This document shows positions 26,079 to 34,468 of a stretch of 64,000 bases of DNA, piece by piece. Source of the DNA: Methylobacterium terricola (GTDB lineage: Bacteria > Pseudomonadota > Alphaproteobacteria > Rhizobiales > Beijerinckiaceae). A model generated the notes under the pieces. That model worked only from the letters and a program-made list of their open reading frames with translations. It made no database searches and was not told the origin of the DNA. Position 1 is the first letter of the stretch. Each line of letters begins with the position of its first letter. The stretch spans positions 558,001 to 622,000 of the forward strand of contig NZ_VDDA01000002.1 of NCBI RefSeq assembly GCF_006151805.1. Direction: 5' to 3'. A program made the translations under genes and the position numbers.

Positions 26079-26711
26079 TCAGTCGGGCCGGCGCAGGCAG
26101 GCCGCGGCGAGCGCCAGGAAGGCGCGGGCGCGGTGCGACAGCGCCTCGCGCGTCGCCCAGTCGATGCCGTGCTTCTCCTCCGAGGACAGCTCCCCGAAGG
26201 TGAGCGGGCTCTCGTCGGGCTTGAACATCGGATCGTAGCCGAAGCCCTTGTCGCCGCGGGGGGGCCAGACCAGCTCGCCGAACACCCGTCCCTCGAACAG
26301 CTCCTCGTGCCCGTCCGGCCAGGTCAGGACCAGGGCCGAGACGAAGTGCGACCGGCGATCGGTCGCGCCGCGGGTCGCCAGTTCGCGCTCGATGCGCGCC
26401 ATCGCGCCGGAAAAATCCTTCGAGCCCCCGGACCAGCGGGCCGAGAACAGGCCGGGCGCCCCGTCGAGGGCATCGACGCAGAGTCCCGAATCGTCGGCGA
26501 AGGCCGGCAGGCCGGTGGCCGCGGTCGCCGCCCGCGCCTTGATCGCGGCGTTCTCGGCAAACATCGTGCCCGTCTCGTCCGGCTCGGGCAGGTTCAGCTC
26601 GCCGGCCGAGACCGCCTCGACGCCGAAAGGGGCCAGCAATTCGCGCATCTCGCGCAGCTTGCCGGCATTGTGGGTCGCGATCACGACCCGTCCGGTGAGG
26701 AGGCGGGCCAT
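26079..26711 (-). CDS. rdgB: Non-canonical purine NTP pyrophosphatase RdgB/HAM1
   Basis: Hydrolyses dITP, ITP and XTP to monophosphates and so keeps deaminated purines out of DNA. 210 residues. The substrate motif is [13 protein letters not shown] near the start, and the active-site segments [23 protein letters not shown], and GFGYDPMF are intact. Its ATG overlaps the TGA of rph by one base, so it is translationally coupled. The rph-rdgB order with hrcA nearby is typical of alphaproteobacteria. Confidence 0.96.
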   Translation of the reverse strand: MARLLTGRVVIATHNAGKLREMRELLAPFGVEAVSAGELNLPEPDETGTMFAENAAIKARAATAATGLPAFADDSGLCVDALDGAPGLFSARWSGGSKDFSGAMARIERELATRGATDRRSHFVSALVLTWPDGHEELFEGRVFGELVWPPRGDKGFGYDPMFKPDESPLTFGELSSEEKHGIDWATREALSHRARAFLALAAACLRRPD

Positions 26712-27424
26712 CAGGCGATCGCCTGCTTCTGGAGCGCCACCAGCGCGGCGGTGCCGGTCTTGGCGAGGCGCAGGAGGCTCAGGAACTCCTCCTCCGAGAA
26801 CGGCTTGCCCTCGGCGGTCCCCTGCACCTCGACGAGGCCGCCGCTGCCGGTGATGACGAAGTTGGCGTCGGTCTCGGCGCCGGAATCCTCGGCGTAGTCG
26901 AGGTCGAGCACCGGCGTCCCCTTGTGGATGCCGCAGGAGATCGCCGCGACGTGGTCGCGCATCGGATCGACCGAGATGATCGAGCGGCCGCGCATCCAGG
27001 TGAAGCACTCGTGCAGCGCCACCCAGGCACCGGTGATCGCCGCCGTGCGGGTGCCGCCATCCGCCTGGAGCACGTCGCAATCGACCACGATCTGGCGCTC
27101 GCCCATCGCCGGCAGGTTGACGACGGCGCGCAGCGAGCGGCCGATCAGACGCTGGATCTCCTGGGTGCGGCCGGACGGCTTGCCGGCATTGACCTCGCGC
27201 CGGTTGCGGTCGTGGGTGGCGCGCGGCAGCATGCTGTACTCGGCCGTCACCCAGCCCTTGCCGGAGCCGCGCAGCCAGGACGGGCCGCGCTCCTCGAGCG
27301 AGGCGGTGCACAGCACCTTGGTCTCGCCGAAGCCGACGAGGCACGAGCCCTCGGCGTAGCGCGAGACGCCCCGCTCCAGCGTGACCTTGCGCAGCTCGTC
27401 GGGGGCGCGCTTCGAGGGGCGCAT
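26711..27424 (-). CDS. rph: Ribonuclease PH
   Basis: Phosphorolytic 3'-5' exoribonuclease that trims tRNA precursors; forms a hexamer. 237 residues, the usual length. [20 protein letters not shown] is a classic start, followed by [19 protein letters not shown] and [19 protein letters not shown] (phosphate and catalytic site). The ATG at 27424 follows ACAGGAGTTGCCC; a TTG two codons upstream is less likely. rdgB follows with a one-base overlap. Confidence 0.97.
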   Translation of the reverse strand: MRPSKRAPDELRKVTLERGVSRYAEGSCLVGFGETKVLCTASLEERGPSWLRGSGKGWVTAEYSMLPRATHDRNRREVNAGKPSGRTQEIQRLIGRSLRAVVNLPAMGERQIVVDCDVLQADGGTRTAAITGAWVALHECFTWMRGRSIISVDPMRDHVAAISCGIHKGTPVLDLDYAEDSGAETDANFVITGSGGLVEVQGTAEGKPFSEEEFLSLLRLAKTGTAALVALQKQAIA

Positions 27425-27551
27425 GGGCAACTCCTGTCCAGGGCGCCGCGCTCGACCGGCGCGACGCGGGATTTTCGCGGGGGCCGCGCGCTCTTAGGCG
27501 TTGGCGCCGGGGGCGGCAAGGGGAGCCGGCGCCCGGACGCGAACGCGAAAA

Positions 27552-27578
27552 GGGCCCGGACGCGAAGCGACCGGGCCC
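27552..27578 (-). terminator. Rho-independent terminator of the His-rich gene
   Basis: GGGCCCGG (27552-27559) pairs with CCGGGCCC (27571-27578). Read on the minus strand the stem is followed by TTTTC. It lies just after the stop at 27600. Confidence 0.75.
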
Positions 27579-27599
27579 GACAGCCAATCTCAGCGGGTC

Positions 27600-27911
27600 C
27601 TAGTAGTACCCGTGCCCCCGGTGATGGTGCCGGCCGTGGTGATGGCCCCAGTGCCGGTGGTGATGGTGGTGGCCCCAATGGCCGTGATGGCGGCGGTGAT
27701 GGCCCCAGCCGCCATGGTGGTGATGGCGATGGCCCCAGCCGTGATGATGGCCGTACTGCACCTGCACCAGACCGGCCTCGGGCGCGGGGCTCGCGCCCGG
27801 CGCGAAGGGCGCCGCCTCGGCGGCCCCGGTCGCGAAGAGACCGCCCGCCATCAGCGCGGCCGCCGCGAGGAGCCGCTTGCCGGCCAGCATCGGGTTGCGC
27901 GTCGTCAGCAT
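27600..27911 (-). CDS. Secreted His-rich protein
   Basis: A 103-residue exported protein. The N-terminus has a long signal peptide (RLLAAAALMAGGLFATGAAE, cleavage near AEA). The final 52 residues contain 26 His in a Gly-Trp-Gly-His pattern, with Arg and Tyr. Such tails bind Ni2+, Zn2+ or Cu2+ in periplasmic proteins; metal buffering is an inference. I chose the ATG at 27911 because GGAGGCGAAC precedes it; a start nine codons upstream is also open. It sits between rph and hrcA, which are usually closer together, so it looks like an insertion into that neighbourhood. Confidence 0.7.
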   Translation of the reverse strand: MLTTRNPMLAGKRLLAAAALMAGGLFATGAAEAAPFAPGASPAPEAGLVQVQYGHHHGWGHRHHHHGGWGHHRRHHGHWGHHHHHRHWGHHHGRHHHRGHGYY

Positions 27912-27973
27912 GTTCGCCTCCGTCTCGTCTCGCCGCATCGGGTGCGGCCATGACGGGCAGAGTGGCGCCGGCA

Positions 27974-28016
27974 GCCTGAACGGGCCGTGAGACCTTGTGT
28001 CGGCTCCCGTTCAGGC
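27974..28016. promoter_or_regulatory. 11-bp inverted repeat between the His-rich gene and hrcA
   Basis: GCCTGAACGGG (27974-27984) and CCCGTTCAGGC (28006-28016) are perfect complements separated by 21 bases. It lies in the divergent promoter region. It is not a CIRCE element (no TTAGCACTC). It could be an operator or an RNA hairpin. Confidence 0.45.
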
Positions 28017-28129
28017 AGGATGCGACAGGGGCGGGCGACGGAGAATCCGCCGCCGCGCGGCTTCGCGTCCGCTTGCGCGGAACGCGCCGGCGCCTCACAG
28101 TAAGGGGTCGTTTGGCTCCCGTAGGGTTG

Positions 28130-29233
28130 ATGAACACGCGCGATCTCCCACCCCTGCCCGGCGGCTCCGGACAAGCCCGTGCCATTGCCGAGCTCAACGA
28201 GCGCTCGCGGGAAATCTTTCGCCAGATCGTCGAGAGCTACCTCGCCACGGGCGAGCCGGTGGGGTCGCGCAACCTCGCCCGCATCCTGCCGATGGCGCTC
28301 TCGCCGGCCTCGATCCGCAACGTGATGTCGGATCTGGAGCAGGCCGGGCTGATCTACGCCCCCCATACCAGCGCCGGCCGGCTCCCCACCGAGCACGGCC
28401 TGCGCTTCTTCGTCGACGCGCTGCTCGAACTCGGCGATGTCGGCCAGGAGGAGCAGGGCCGGATCGAGGCGCAGATGCGCGCCGCCGCCTCGCGCCACAC
28501 CTTCGAGAGCGCGCTCACCGAGGCCTCGGTGCTGCTCTCGGGCATCTCGCGCGGGGCCGGCGTCGTCGTCACCGCCAAGCAGAACCCGCGCCTGCGCCAC
28601 ATCGAGTTCGTGCGCCTCGATCCCGGCCGCGCCCTGGTGGTGCTGGTCTCCGACGACGGTTCGGTCGAGAACCGCCTGCTCGACCTGCCGGTCGGCCTGC
28701 CGGCGGGCGCGCTCCAGGAGGCCTCAAACTTCCTCAACGCCCGCATCCGCGGCCGTACGCTCGGCGAGGTCCGGGGCGAGATCGAGGCCGCCCGGGCGGC
28801 GATGAAGCAGGAACTCGACGAGATCACCGGGCGCCTGGTCGATGCGGGCCTCGCCCGGTCGGTCGGCCCGAGCGAGGAGCGCCAGCTGATCGTGCGCGGC
28901 CAGGCCAACCTCCTCGACGACCTGCGCGCGGCGGAGGACCTGGAGCGCATCCGCCTGCTCTTCAGCGACCTCGAGAGCCAGAAGGACGTGATCGACCTCC
29001 TGTCCCGCGCCGAGGGCGGCGAGGGCGTGCGGATCTTCATCGGCTCGGAGAACAAGCTGTTCTCGCTCTCCGGCTCGTCGATGATCGCGGCCCCGTTCCG
29101 GGACGGCAGCCAGACCATCGTGGGCGTCGTCGGCGTCATCGGGCCGACCCGGCTCAACTACGCCCGCATCGTCCCGATGGTCGATTTCACCGCCCGGGTG
29201 GTGTCGCGGATGCTGGAGCGCGGGCGGGTCTGA
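28130..29233 (+). CDS. hrcA: Heat-inducible transcription repressor HrcA
   Basis: Represses chaperone operons by binding CIRCE. 367 residues, slightly longer than usual. The winged-helix N-terminus has [20 protein letters not shown] and [20 protein letters not shown], followed by [19 protein letters not shown]. The GAF-like effector domain contains [19 protein letters not shown] and [20 protein letters not shown] choose the ATG at 28130 just upstream of the conserved region. No CIRCE site is visible in its own promoter. Confidence 0.96.
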   Translation: MNTRDLPPLPGGSGQARAIAELNERSREIFRQIVESYLATGEPVGSRNLARILPMALSPASIRNVMSDLEQAGLIYAPHTSAGRLPTEHGLRFFVDALLELGDVGQEEQGRIEAQMRAAASRHTFESALTEASVLLSGISRGAGVVVTAKQNPRLRHIEFVRLDPGRALVVLVSDDGSVENRLLDLPVGLPAGALQEASNFLNARIRGRTLGEVRGEIEAARAAMKQELDEITGRLVDAGLARSVGPSEERQLIVRGQANLLDDLRAAEDLERIRLLFSDLESQKDVIDLLSRAEGGEGVRIFIGSENKLFSLSGSSMIAAPFRDGSQTIVGVVGVIGPTRLNYARIVPMVDFTARVVSRMLERGRV

Positions 29234-29355
29234 CCTGCGTCGCCGGCGCAAGCGTTTTGTGGTGTGGGGAACGCAGAAAACCTGCTTGTCCCCCGGATTC
29301 ACAAGCGGGCCGGGCTCGGTCATGGTCGGGGGATGGTTCGCGATTCCCTCCCCGC

Positions 29356-31191
29356 GTGAGCGCCCCGTCCCGTCCCCTGCGCAGCCACCAGCGCAGCCTG
29401 TCCGAGATCGTGGCCTCGCTCGCCCGCGGCGAGGCGTCCGGCATCGCCGACATCCTGGCGGCGGTGACGCCCGGCGGCGGCAAGTCGCTGCTGCCGGTCA
29501 TCGCGGCCGCGCGGCTGATCGCGGCCGGCCTCGTCGACCGGGTGGTCTGGGTCGTACCGCGGGATTCCCTGCGTCTCCAGGCCGAGGAGGCCTTCGCCGA
29601 TCCGGCCTGGCGCGCGGCCCTCGGCCACGCCCTCTCGGTGCGGGCGGCCGACAACGCGCCCGATCCGAGCCGGGGGCTGGCCGGCTACGTCACCACCTAC
29701 CAGGCGGTGGCGGCGGCCCCCGCCCTGCACCTCGCCGAGATGCGGCGCCACCGCACGCTGCTGGTCGTCGACGAGGTCCACCACCTGCCGGCGATCGCGG
29801 ACGGGGATGCGGGCAGCGAGGCGGCCGCCTGGAGCCAGGCCCTGCTGCCGCTGTTCCGCGAGGCGCGGTTGCGGCTTCTCCTCTCCGGCACCCTGGAGCG
29901 GGCCGACGGGCGGCGCATCCTGTGGCTGCCCTACCGCACGGAGAACGGCTCGGCCGTGCCGGACATCGAGGCGCCGGGCTGGGCGGTGATCGGCTATTCC
30001 CGCGCCGAGGCCCTGGCCGAGAAGGCGGTGCTGCCGGTCAATTTCGGGGCGCTCGACGGCGAGGCGAGCTGGCTCGAGGGCGGGCGCACCAGCGGCCAGG
30101 CCCGGGTCGGCCCGCACCGGCTCTCCGGCCCGGGGCCGAGCGCCACGACCCGGCCGGCCCTGTTCACGGCCCTGCGCACCGGTTTCGCCCGCGACCTCCT
30201 GCGGGAGGCCTTCTTCGCCACCCGCCGCCTGCGGGCCGAGCGCCGGCGCAAGCGCGGCCTGTCGGCGACGGAGGCGGTGCGCGGTCTCGGCAAGCTCCTC
30301 GTGGTCGCCCCCGACCAGGCGAGCGCGCAGAGCTACCACGCGATGATCCAGGCCTGGATGCCGGAGGAGCAGGCGCGCCGCGACGTGCGTATCGCCACCT
30401 CGGCCGAGGCCGATGCTCACGCGGCGCTCGCCGCCTTCCGGCTCACCCCCGAGCCCGCCGTGCTGGTGACGGTGGCGATGGCCTATGAGGGGCTCGATGC
30501 CCCCGAGGTCGCCGTGGTGGCGGCGCTGACCCATATCCGCTCGCGCCCGTGGCTCGAGCAGATGATCGCCCGGGCGACCCGGGTCGATCCCCATGCCGGC
30601 GACTACGCCGACCAGCACGCCCTGGTCTTTCACCCCGACGACCCGCTCTTCGCCCGTTTCCGCGCCCGGATCGAGACCGAGCAGGCCACCGCGACCCGCC
30701 CGCGCAAGCGCCCGACCGGGGCGGCCTCGCCCGAGCCGCGGCCGCCGGCGCAGACCGACGACGGCATCGTGCCGCTGGAGAGCAACGCGCTCGGCTTACG
30801 CTACGCCATGCTGCGGCCCGGCCCCTCCGTGGCGATGGCCCGCGAGGAGGCCAGGCAGGCAACGGACGAGCCGGCACCGGTGCCGCCCTCGCGGATCGAA
30901 CGGGCCCTGCGCGCCCGGGTCGCCGCCATGGTGACGGCGCAGGCGGTGGAGGACGAGGCCGAGCTGCGCCGGACCGGCGGCACTCCCCTGCCCCACCGCT
31001 ACAACGCCGTGCTCAAGCGCCTGTTCGGCAACAAGAGCCGCGCGGCGATGACCGTCGAGGAGCTCGAATCGGCCCTGTCTTGGCTGGAGCGCAACCGGTT
31101 GCAGGACCACCTGCACCTCCTCGAGGGCGATTCGCGCTACGCCTGGAGCGCGCGGCGGCGCTGGGCGGGGATGGAGCGGCGGCCGGGGTAA
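29356..31191 (+). CDS. Solitary SF2 DEAD/DEAH-type helicase
   Basis: A 611-residue superfamily 2 helicase-like ATPase. Walker A is VTPGGGKSLLP (~37), the Walker B variant DEVHHLPAI (~140), motif III SGTLERADG, and motif VI EQMIARATRVDP near residue 400. The RecA-like halves are joined by a basic insert (TRRLRAERRRKRGLS). The C-terminal ~150 residues are charged and have no assigned fold. The GTG start follows TTCCCTCCCCGC and is poorly supported by a ribosome-binding site. It resembles restriction or phage-type helicases (Res/SSL2-like), but no nuclease, methylase or phage gene is adjacent. Role unknown; nucleic-acid remodelling is certain only at fold level. Confidence 0.8.
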   Translation: MSAPSRPLRSHQRSLSEIVASLARGEASGIADILAAVTPGGGKSLLPVIAAARLIAAGLVDRVVWVVPRDSLRLQAEEAFADPAWRAALGHALSVRAADNAPDPSRGLAGYVTTYQAVAAAPALHLAEMRRHRTLLVVDEVHHLPAIADGDAGSEAAAWSQALLPLFREARLRLLLSGTLERADGRRILWLPYRTENGSAVPDIEAPGWAVIGYSRAEALAEKAVLPVNFGALDGEASWLEGGRTSGQARVGPHRLSGPGPSATTRPALFTALRTGFARDLLREAFFATRRLRAERRRKRGLSATEAVRGLGKLLVVAPDQASAQSYHAMIQAWMPEEQARRDVRIATSAEADAHAALAAFRLTPEPAVLVTVAMAYEGLDAPEVAVVAALTHIRSRPWLEQMIARATRVDPHAGDYADQHALVFHPDDPLFARFRARIETEQATATRPRKRPTGAASPEPRPPAQTDDGIVPLESNALGLRYAMLRPGPSVAMAREEARQATDEPAPVPPSRIERALRARVAAMVTAQAVEDEAELRRTGGTPLPHRYNAVLKRLFGNKSRAAMTVEELESALSWLERNRLQDHLHLLEGDSRYAWSARRRWAGMERRPG

Positions 31192-31232
31192 GTCTATCGC
31201 CCCGGCTCTCCCTGATACCAGGAAGTCGCGGG

Positions 31233-31386
31233 ATGCCCTCCCCCGTGTGGGAGAGGGGGAGGGGTGCGGGCGGCGCGCGTCCAGATGAAGCTTAAATTTG
31301 CGCGCTGGCAGCGGGACGCTTCGGCGTTCTTGCGGGACCGTCTCCACCCTCACCCCTAACCCCTCTCCCACGCGGGAGAGGGGGAC
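31233..31386. repeat. REP-like inverted pair
   Basis: The block at 31233-31270 and the block at 31345-31386 are inverted, imperfect copies of one another; each itself holds a palindrome of the type CCTCTCCC-N-GGGAGAGG. They make up most of the 306-base gap 31192-31497. This looks like an intergenic repeat of the kind common in proteobacteria and may end the helicase transcript. Confidence 0.65.
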
Positions 31387-31497
31387 GCGCTTGCCTGGAA
31401 ATGTGGGGCGGGAATTTTCGGTGCCGCTCCCGCCCGCTGCCCTTGCGGGACCGCCGCGCCACCCCATCTCGACGGCTCACGCGGAACGGAGCCCCCG

Positions 31498-32355
31498 ATG
31501 TTCGACGCCAAGCGCCTGCTCGACCAGTTCCTCGGTGGCTCATCGAGAGGCGGCTCCTTCGGCGGCGGCCATCCCGGCCATCAGGCGCCCTATGGCCAAG
31601 CGCCCTACGGCCAGGCGCCCTCCCCCCTCGAACAGGTCGCCCGTTCCCTCGGCGGAGGCGGCGGCAAGGGCGCGATCCTCGGCGGCCTCGCCTCGCTGGT
31701 TCTCGGCGGGCGGCGCGGCGGGGGCGGCTTTGGATCCTCCGGGTTCGGGATGCCCGGCGGCGGCATGCCCGGCGGAATACCCGGCGGAATACCCGGAATG
31801 GGGTCGGCCGGCCGCCTCGGCGGCCTCGCCCTCGTCGCCACGCTGGCCTATCAGGCCTATCAGAACTGGCAGGCGAACCAGGGCCAGCGCGGTGCCCCGC
31901 CCACCGGCCGGGCGGCCGGCTTCATTCCGTCCCCCGACGAGGCGTCGAGGATGCTCGGCGGCACGCGGTTCGCGCCGGCCTCCGCGGCCGACGAGCAGGA
32001 CCGCGCCCGGGCCCTCCTGATCGCGATGATCACCGCCGCGAAGGCCGACGGCCACATCGATGCCGACGAGCAGGCCCGCATCTTCGGCGAGATGGACCGC
32101 CACGCGCTCGATGCCGACGACAAGGCCTTCCTGATGGATGCCCTGCGGGCGCCCGTCGATGTCGAGGCGGTGGCGCGCCTCGCCCGCAACCCGGAACAGG
32201 CGACCGAGCTCTACGCCGCCTCCCTGATGGCGATCACGGTCGACACGCACCAGGAGCGGGCCTATCTCGACCACCTCGCCCGCTCCCTGCGGCTCGATCC
32301 GGGCTTGGTGCGACACATCGAGGCCACGCTCGCCTCCGCGGCGTCGCAAAGGTGA
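31498..32355 (+). CDS. DUF533 inner-membrane protein (YebE-like) with TerB-like domain
   Basis: A 285-residue protein. It starts MFDAKRLLDQFLGGSSRGGS, then a low-complexity Gly/Tyr/Gln/Met region with APYGQ repeats and GGGMPGGIPGG-type motifs. A hydrophobic stretch (GRLGGLALVATLAYQAYQNW, ~105-125) is likely one membrane span. The C-terminal ~150-283 segment is the DUF533/TerB-like helical domain (LLIAMITAAKADGHIDADEQ). Function is unknown; relatives are linked to envelope stress. The ATG at 31498 follows ACGGAGCCCCCG. minC lies 74 bases downstream. Confidence 0.88.
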   Translation: MFDAKRLLDQFLGGSSRGGSFGGGHPGHQAPYGQAPYGQAPSPLEQVARSLGGGGGKGAILGGLASLVLGGRRGGGGFGSSGFGMPGGGMPGGIPGGIPGMGSAGRLGGLALVATLAYQAYQNWQANQGQRGAPPTGRAAGFIPSPDEASRMLGGTRFAPASAADEQDRARALLIAMITAAKADGHIDADEQARIFGEMDRHALDADDKAFLMDALRAPVDVEAVARLARNPEQATELYAASLMAITVDTHQERAYLDHLARSLRLDPGLVRHIEATLASAASQR

Positions 32356-32372
32356 AGACTTCGTTACCGGCG

Positions 32373-32388
32373 TTAACCATTCGCTAAC
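32373..32388. promoter_or_regulatory. CtrA-like site upstream of minC
   Basis: TTAA (32373-32376), 7 bases, then CTAAC (32384-32388) has one mismatch to the CtrA consensus TTAA-N7-TTAAC. It lies about 45 bases upstream of the minC start. CtrA control of min genes has been reported in related rhizobia, which makes the site more plausible. Confidence 0.4.
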
Positions 32389-32429
32389 CATCAAGCGCGC
32401 CTGATGGGCTGGTAACGAGTCGTAAACCC

Positions 32430-33131
32430 GTGACCAGCCAGACCCAAACCCGCCCACCGATCCGCTTCCGTGGCCGCTCGTTCCTGGCGGTCGTGCTCGC
32501 GCCGGAAGCCCCGATCGAGGATTGGCTCGCCGACCTCGACGCCCTTGCCAAGCGCTCTCCGGCGTTCTTCGCCGGCCGTGCCGTGATCCTGGACGTGACC
32601 GCCCTGGCGCCGAGCCGGGAGGCACTGAAGGGCCTGGTGGCCGCCCTCAACGAGCGCGAGATCCCGATCATGGGAATCGAGGGCGCCGGGGCCGGTACGC
32701 TGGGACCCGGGATGCCGCCGCCGCTGAACGGCGGCCGGCCCTCCGGCGAGGTGGCGATGCCGGGCGAGACCCCGGCCGCCCCGGTCGAGCGGGTCACCGG
32801 CGCGAAATCGCTGATGCTGGAGAGCCCGGTGCGCTCCGGCCAGGCGATCCTCTTCCCCGAGGGCGACGTGACCGTGATGGGCTCGGTGGCCTCGGGCGCC
32901 GAAGTCATCGCCGGCGGCTCGATCCACATCTACGGGGCACTCCGCGGCCGGGCCATCGCGGGGGCCGCCGGATCGCCGGGCGCCCGCATCTTCTGCCGCA
33001 AGTTCGAGCCCGAGCTGCTCGCGATCGACGGCCTCTACCGCATCGCCGACGACATCGACCCCGCCTTGCGCGGCCGTGCCGTGCAGGTCTGGCTCGAGGG
33101 CGACGCCATGCGCACGGCGGCCCTCGACTGA
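32430..33131 (+). CDS. minC: Septum site-determining protein MinC
   Basis: Inhibitor of FtsZ ring assembly at non-central sites. 233 residues. The N-terminal FtsZ-binding domain spans ~1-95 (IRFRGRSFLAVVLAPEAPIE). A linker follows, and the C-terminal beta-helix carries the MinD-binding region: VRSGQAILFPEGDVTVMGSV, ASGAEVIAGGSIHIYG and LRGRAIAGAAGS. The GTG at 32430 is the start; a good ribosome-binding site is not obvious (CGTAAACCC). It heads the minCDE operon; minD starts 117 bases downstream. Confidence 0.95.
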   Translation: MTSQTQTRPPIRFRGRSFLAVVLAPEAPIEDWLADLDALAKRSPAFFAGRAVILDVTALAPSREALKGLVAALNEREIPIMGIEGAGAGTLGPGMPPPLNGGRPSGEVAMPGETPAAPVERVTGAKSLMLESPVRSGQAILFPEGDVTVMGSVASGAEVIAGGSIHIYGALRGRAIAGAAGSPGARIFCRKFEPELLAIDGLYRIADDIDPALRGRAVQVWLEGDAMRTAALD

Positions 33132-33248
33132 CCATCACCCCACCCCGGGGGCCCCGCGGCAACGCTCCGCGGACGGGGTGAGACGCAAAGAAAACACACG
33201 CAGCGGCCGCGCCGGCCGCGACTTCGCACCGACAATCAAGGGGGACCA

Positions 33249-34064
33249 ATGGCCAAAGTCATCGTGGTGACATCCGGCAAGGGAGGGGTGGGCAAGACCA
33301 CCACGACGGCGGCCCTGGGTGCCGCCCTCGCCAAGACCGGTCAGACCGTCTGCGTCGTCGACTTCGACGTCGGCCTGCGCAACCTCGACCTCATCATGGG
33401 CGCCGAGCGCCGCGTCGTCTACGACCTCATCAACGTCGTCCAGGGCGACGCCAAGCTCACCCAGGCCCTCATCCGCGACAAGCGCCTCGACACCCTCTCG
33501 TTGCTCCCCGCCTCGCAGACCCGCGACAAGGACGCGCTCACCGACGAGGGCGTCGCCCGGGTGATCGGCGAGCTGCGCGAGAAGTTCGACTGGGTGATCT
33601 GCGACAGCCCGGCCGGCATCGAGCGCGGGGCGACGCTGGCCATGCGCCATGCCGACATCGCCGTGGTCGTGACCAATCCCGAAGTCTCCTCGGTGCGCGA
33701 TTCGGATCGTATCATCGGCCTGCTGGATTCCAAGACCGAGCGCGCCGAAAAGGGCGAGCGTCTGGAGAAGCACCTGATCCTCACCCGCTACGACCCCGGC
33801 CGGGCCGAGCGCGGCGAGATGCTGAAGATCGAGGACGTTCTGGAGATCCTGTCGATCCCGCTCCTGGCGGTGATCCCGGAGAGCGAGGAGGTGCTGAAGG
33901 CCTCCAACCTCGGCAGCCCGGTGACGCTCAACGCGCCGCAGAGCGCGCCGGCCCGGGCCTATGCCGACGCGGTGCGCCGTCTCAAGGGCGAGACCGTGGC
34001 GATGACGGTCCCGTCCGAGAAGCGCTCGCTCCTTGGCAAGCTGTTCACCCGGAGGGCGGCATGA
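33249..34064 (+). CDS. minD: Septum site-determining protein MinD
   Basis: Membrane-cycling P-loop ATPase that recruits MinC and oscillates or forms gradients with MinE. 271 residues. The deviant Walker A is [16 protein letters not shown], with [14 protein letters not shown] (A') and [14 protein letters not shown]. The C-terminal amphipathic helix ([10 protein letters not shown]) is the membrane-targeting sequence. The ATG follows AATCAAGGGGGACCA, a strong ribosome-binding site. Its stop overlaps the minE start by four bases (ATGA). Confidence 0.98.
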   Translation: MAKVIVVTSGKGGVGKTTTTAALGAALAKTGQTVCVVDFDVGLRNLDLIMGAERRVVYDLINVVQGDAKLTQALIRDKRLDTLSLLPASQTRDKDALTDEGVARVIGELREKFDWVICDSPAGIERGATLAMRHADIAVVVTNPEVSSVRDSDRIIGLLDSKTERAEKGERLEKHLILTRYDPGRAERGEMLKIEDVLEILSIPLLAVIPESEEVLKASNLGSPVTLNAPQSAPARAYADAVRRLKGETVAMTVPSEKRSLLGKLFTRRAA

Positions 34065-34336
34065 ACCTGCTGAGCTTCCTGTCGCTGTCGCGACGCGGCA
34101 CGGCGCCGGTGGCGCGCGAGCGCCTGCAGATCCTGCTGGCGCACGAGCGCACCGCCTTCGGGCGCTCGGACCTGGTGGCGATCCTGCGCGAGGAGATCCT
34201 GGCGGTGATCGCCAAGCACGTCGCCATCGATCAGGAGAAGGTGAAGGTGACGATGGAGCGGGGCGAGGCCGTCTCGACCCTCGGCGTCGACATCGAGCTT
34301 CCCGACAGCAAGGTCGCCCGGCTCGCCAGCGCGTGA
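34061..34336 (+). CDS. minE: Cell division topological specificity factor MinE
   Basis: A 91-residue MinD regulator. The N-terminus ([13 protein letters not shown]) is the membrane/MinD-binding amphipathic helix, followed by [18 protein letters not shown] and the C-terminal dimer domain ([20 protein letters not shown]). It overlaps minD by four bases and is translationally coupled. It ends the operon; a short GC repeat and a strong hairpin follow. Confidence 0.97.
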   Translation: MNLLSFLSLSRRGTAPVARERLQILLAHERTAFGRSDLVAILREEILAVIAKHVAIDQEKVKVTMERGEAVSTLGVDIELPDSKVARLASA

Positions 34337-34340
34337 CGCC

Positions 34341-34379
34341 GTCGCGGCGACCGCGCATCGCAGTCGCGGCGACCGCGCA
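34341..34379. repeat. Direct repeat after minE
   Basis: GTCGCGGCGACCGCGCA occurs at 34341-34357 and 34363-34379, with GCGGTCGCGG just after in the opposite sense. It lies within the 132 bases between minE and the next gene. It may be a decayed hairpin or a slipped duplication. Confidence 0.5.
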
Positions 34380-34414
34380 GCGGTCGCGGAGGGCGCCGGA
34401 AGTGCGCTACAGGC

Positions 34415-34453
34415 CGGACCGGCGCGGGAAATTCCGATTCCCGCGCCGGTCCG
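34415..34453 (+). terminator. 16-bp hairpin after the min operon
   Basis: Arms 34415-34430 and 34438-34453 pair perfectly with a 7-base loop (ATTCCGA). The 3' arm ends a few bases before the ribosome-binding site of the gene at 34469. It could end the min transcript or shape the leader of the next gene. It has no T tract. Confidence 0.55.
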
Positions 34454-34468
34454 CGAGAGGTCGAGGTC

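Noticed and set aside
27912..28129. CIRCE element at hrcA
   Set aside because: No TTAGCACTC-N9-GAGTGCTAA sequence or close variant; only a different inverted repeat occurs.
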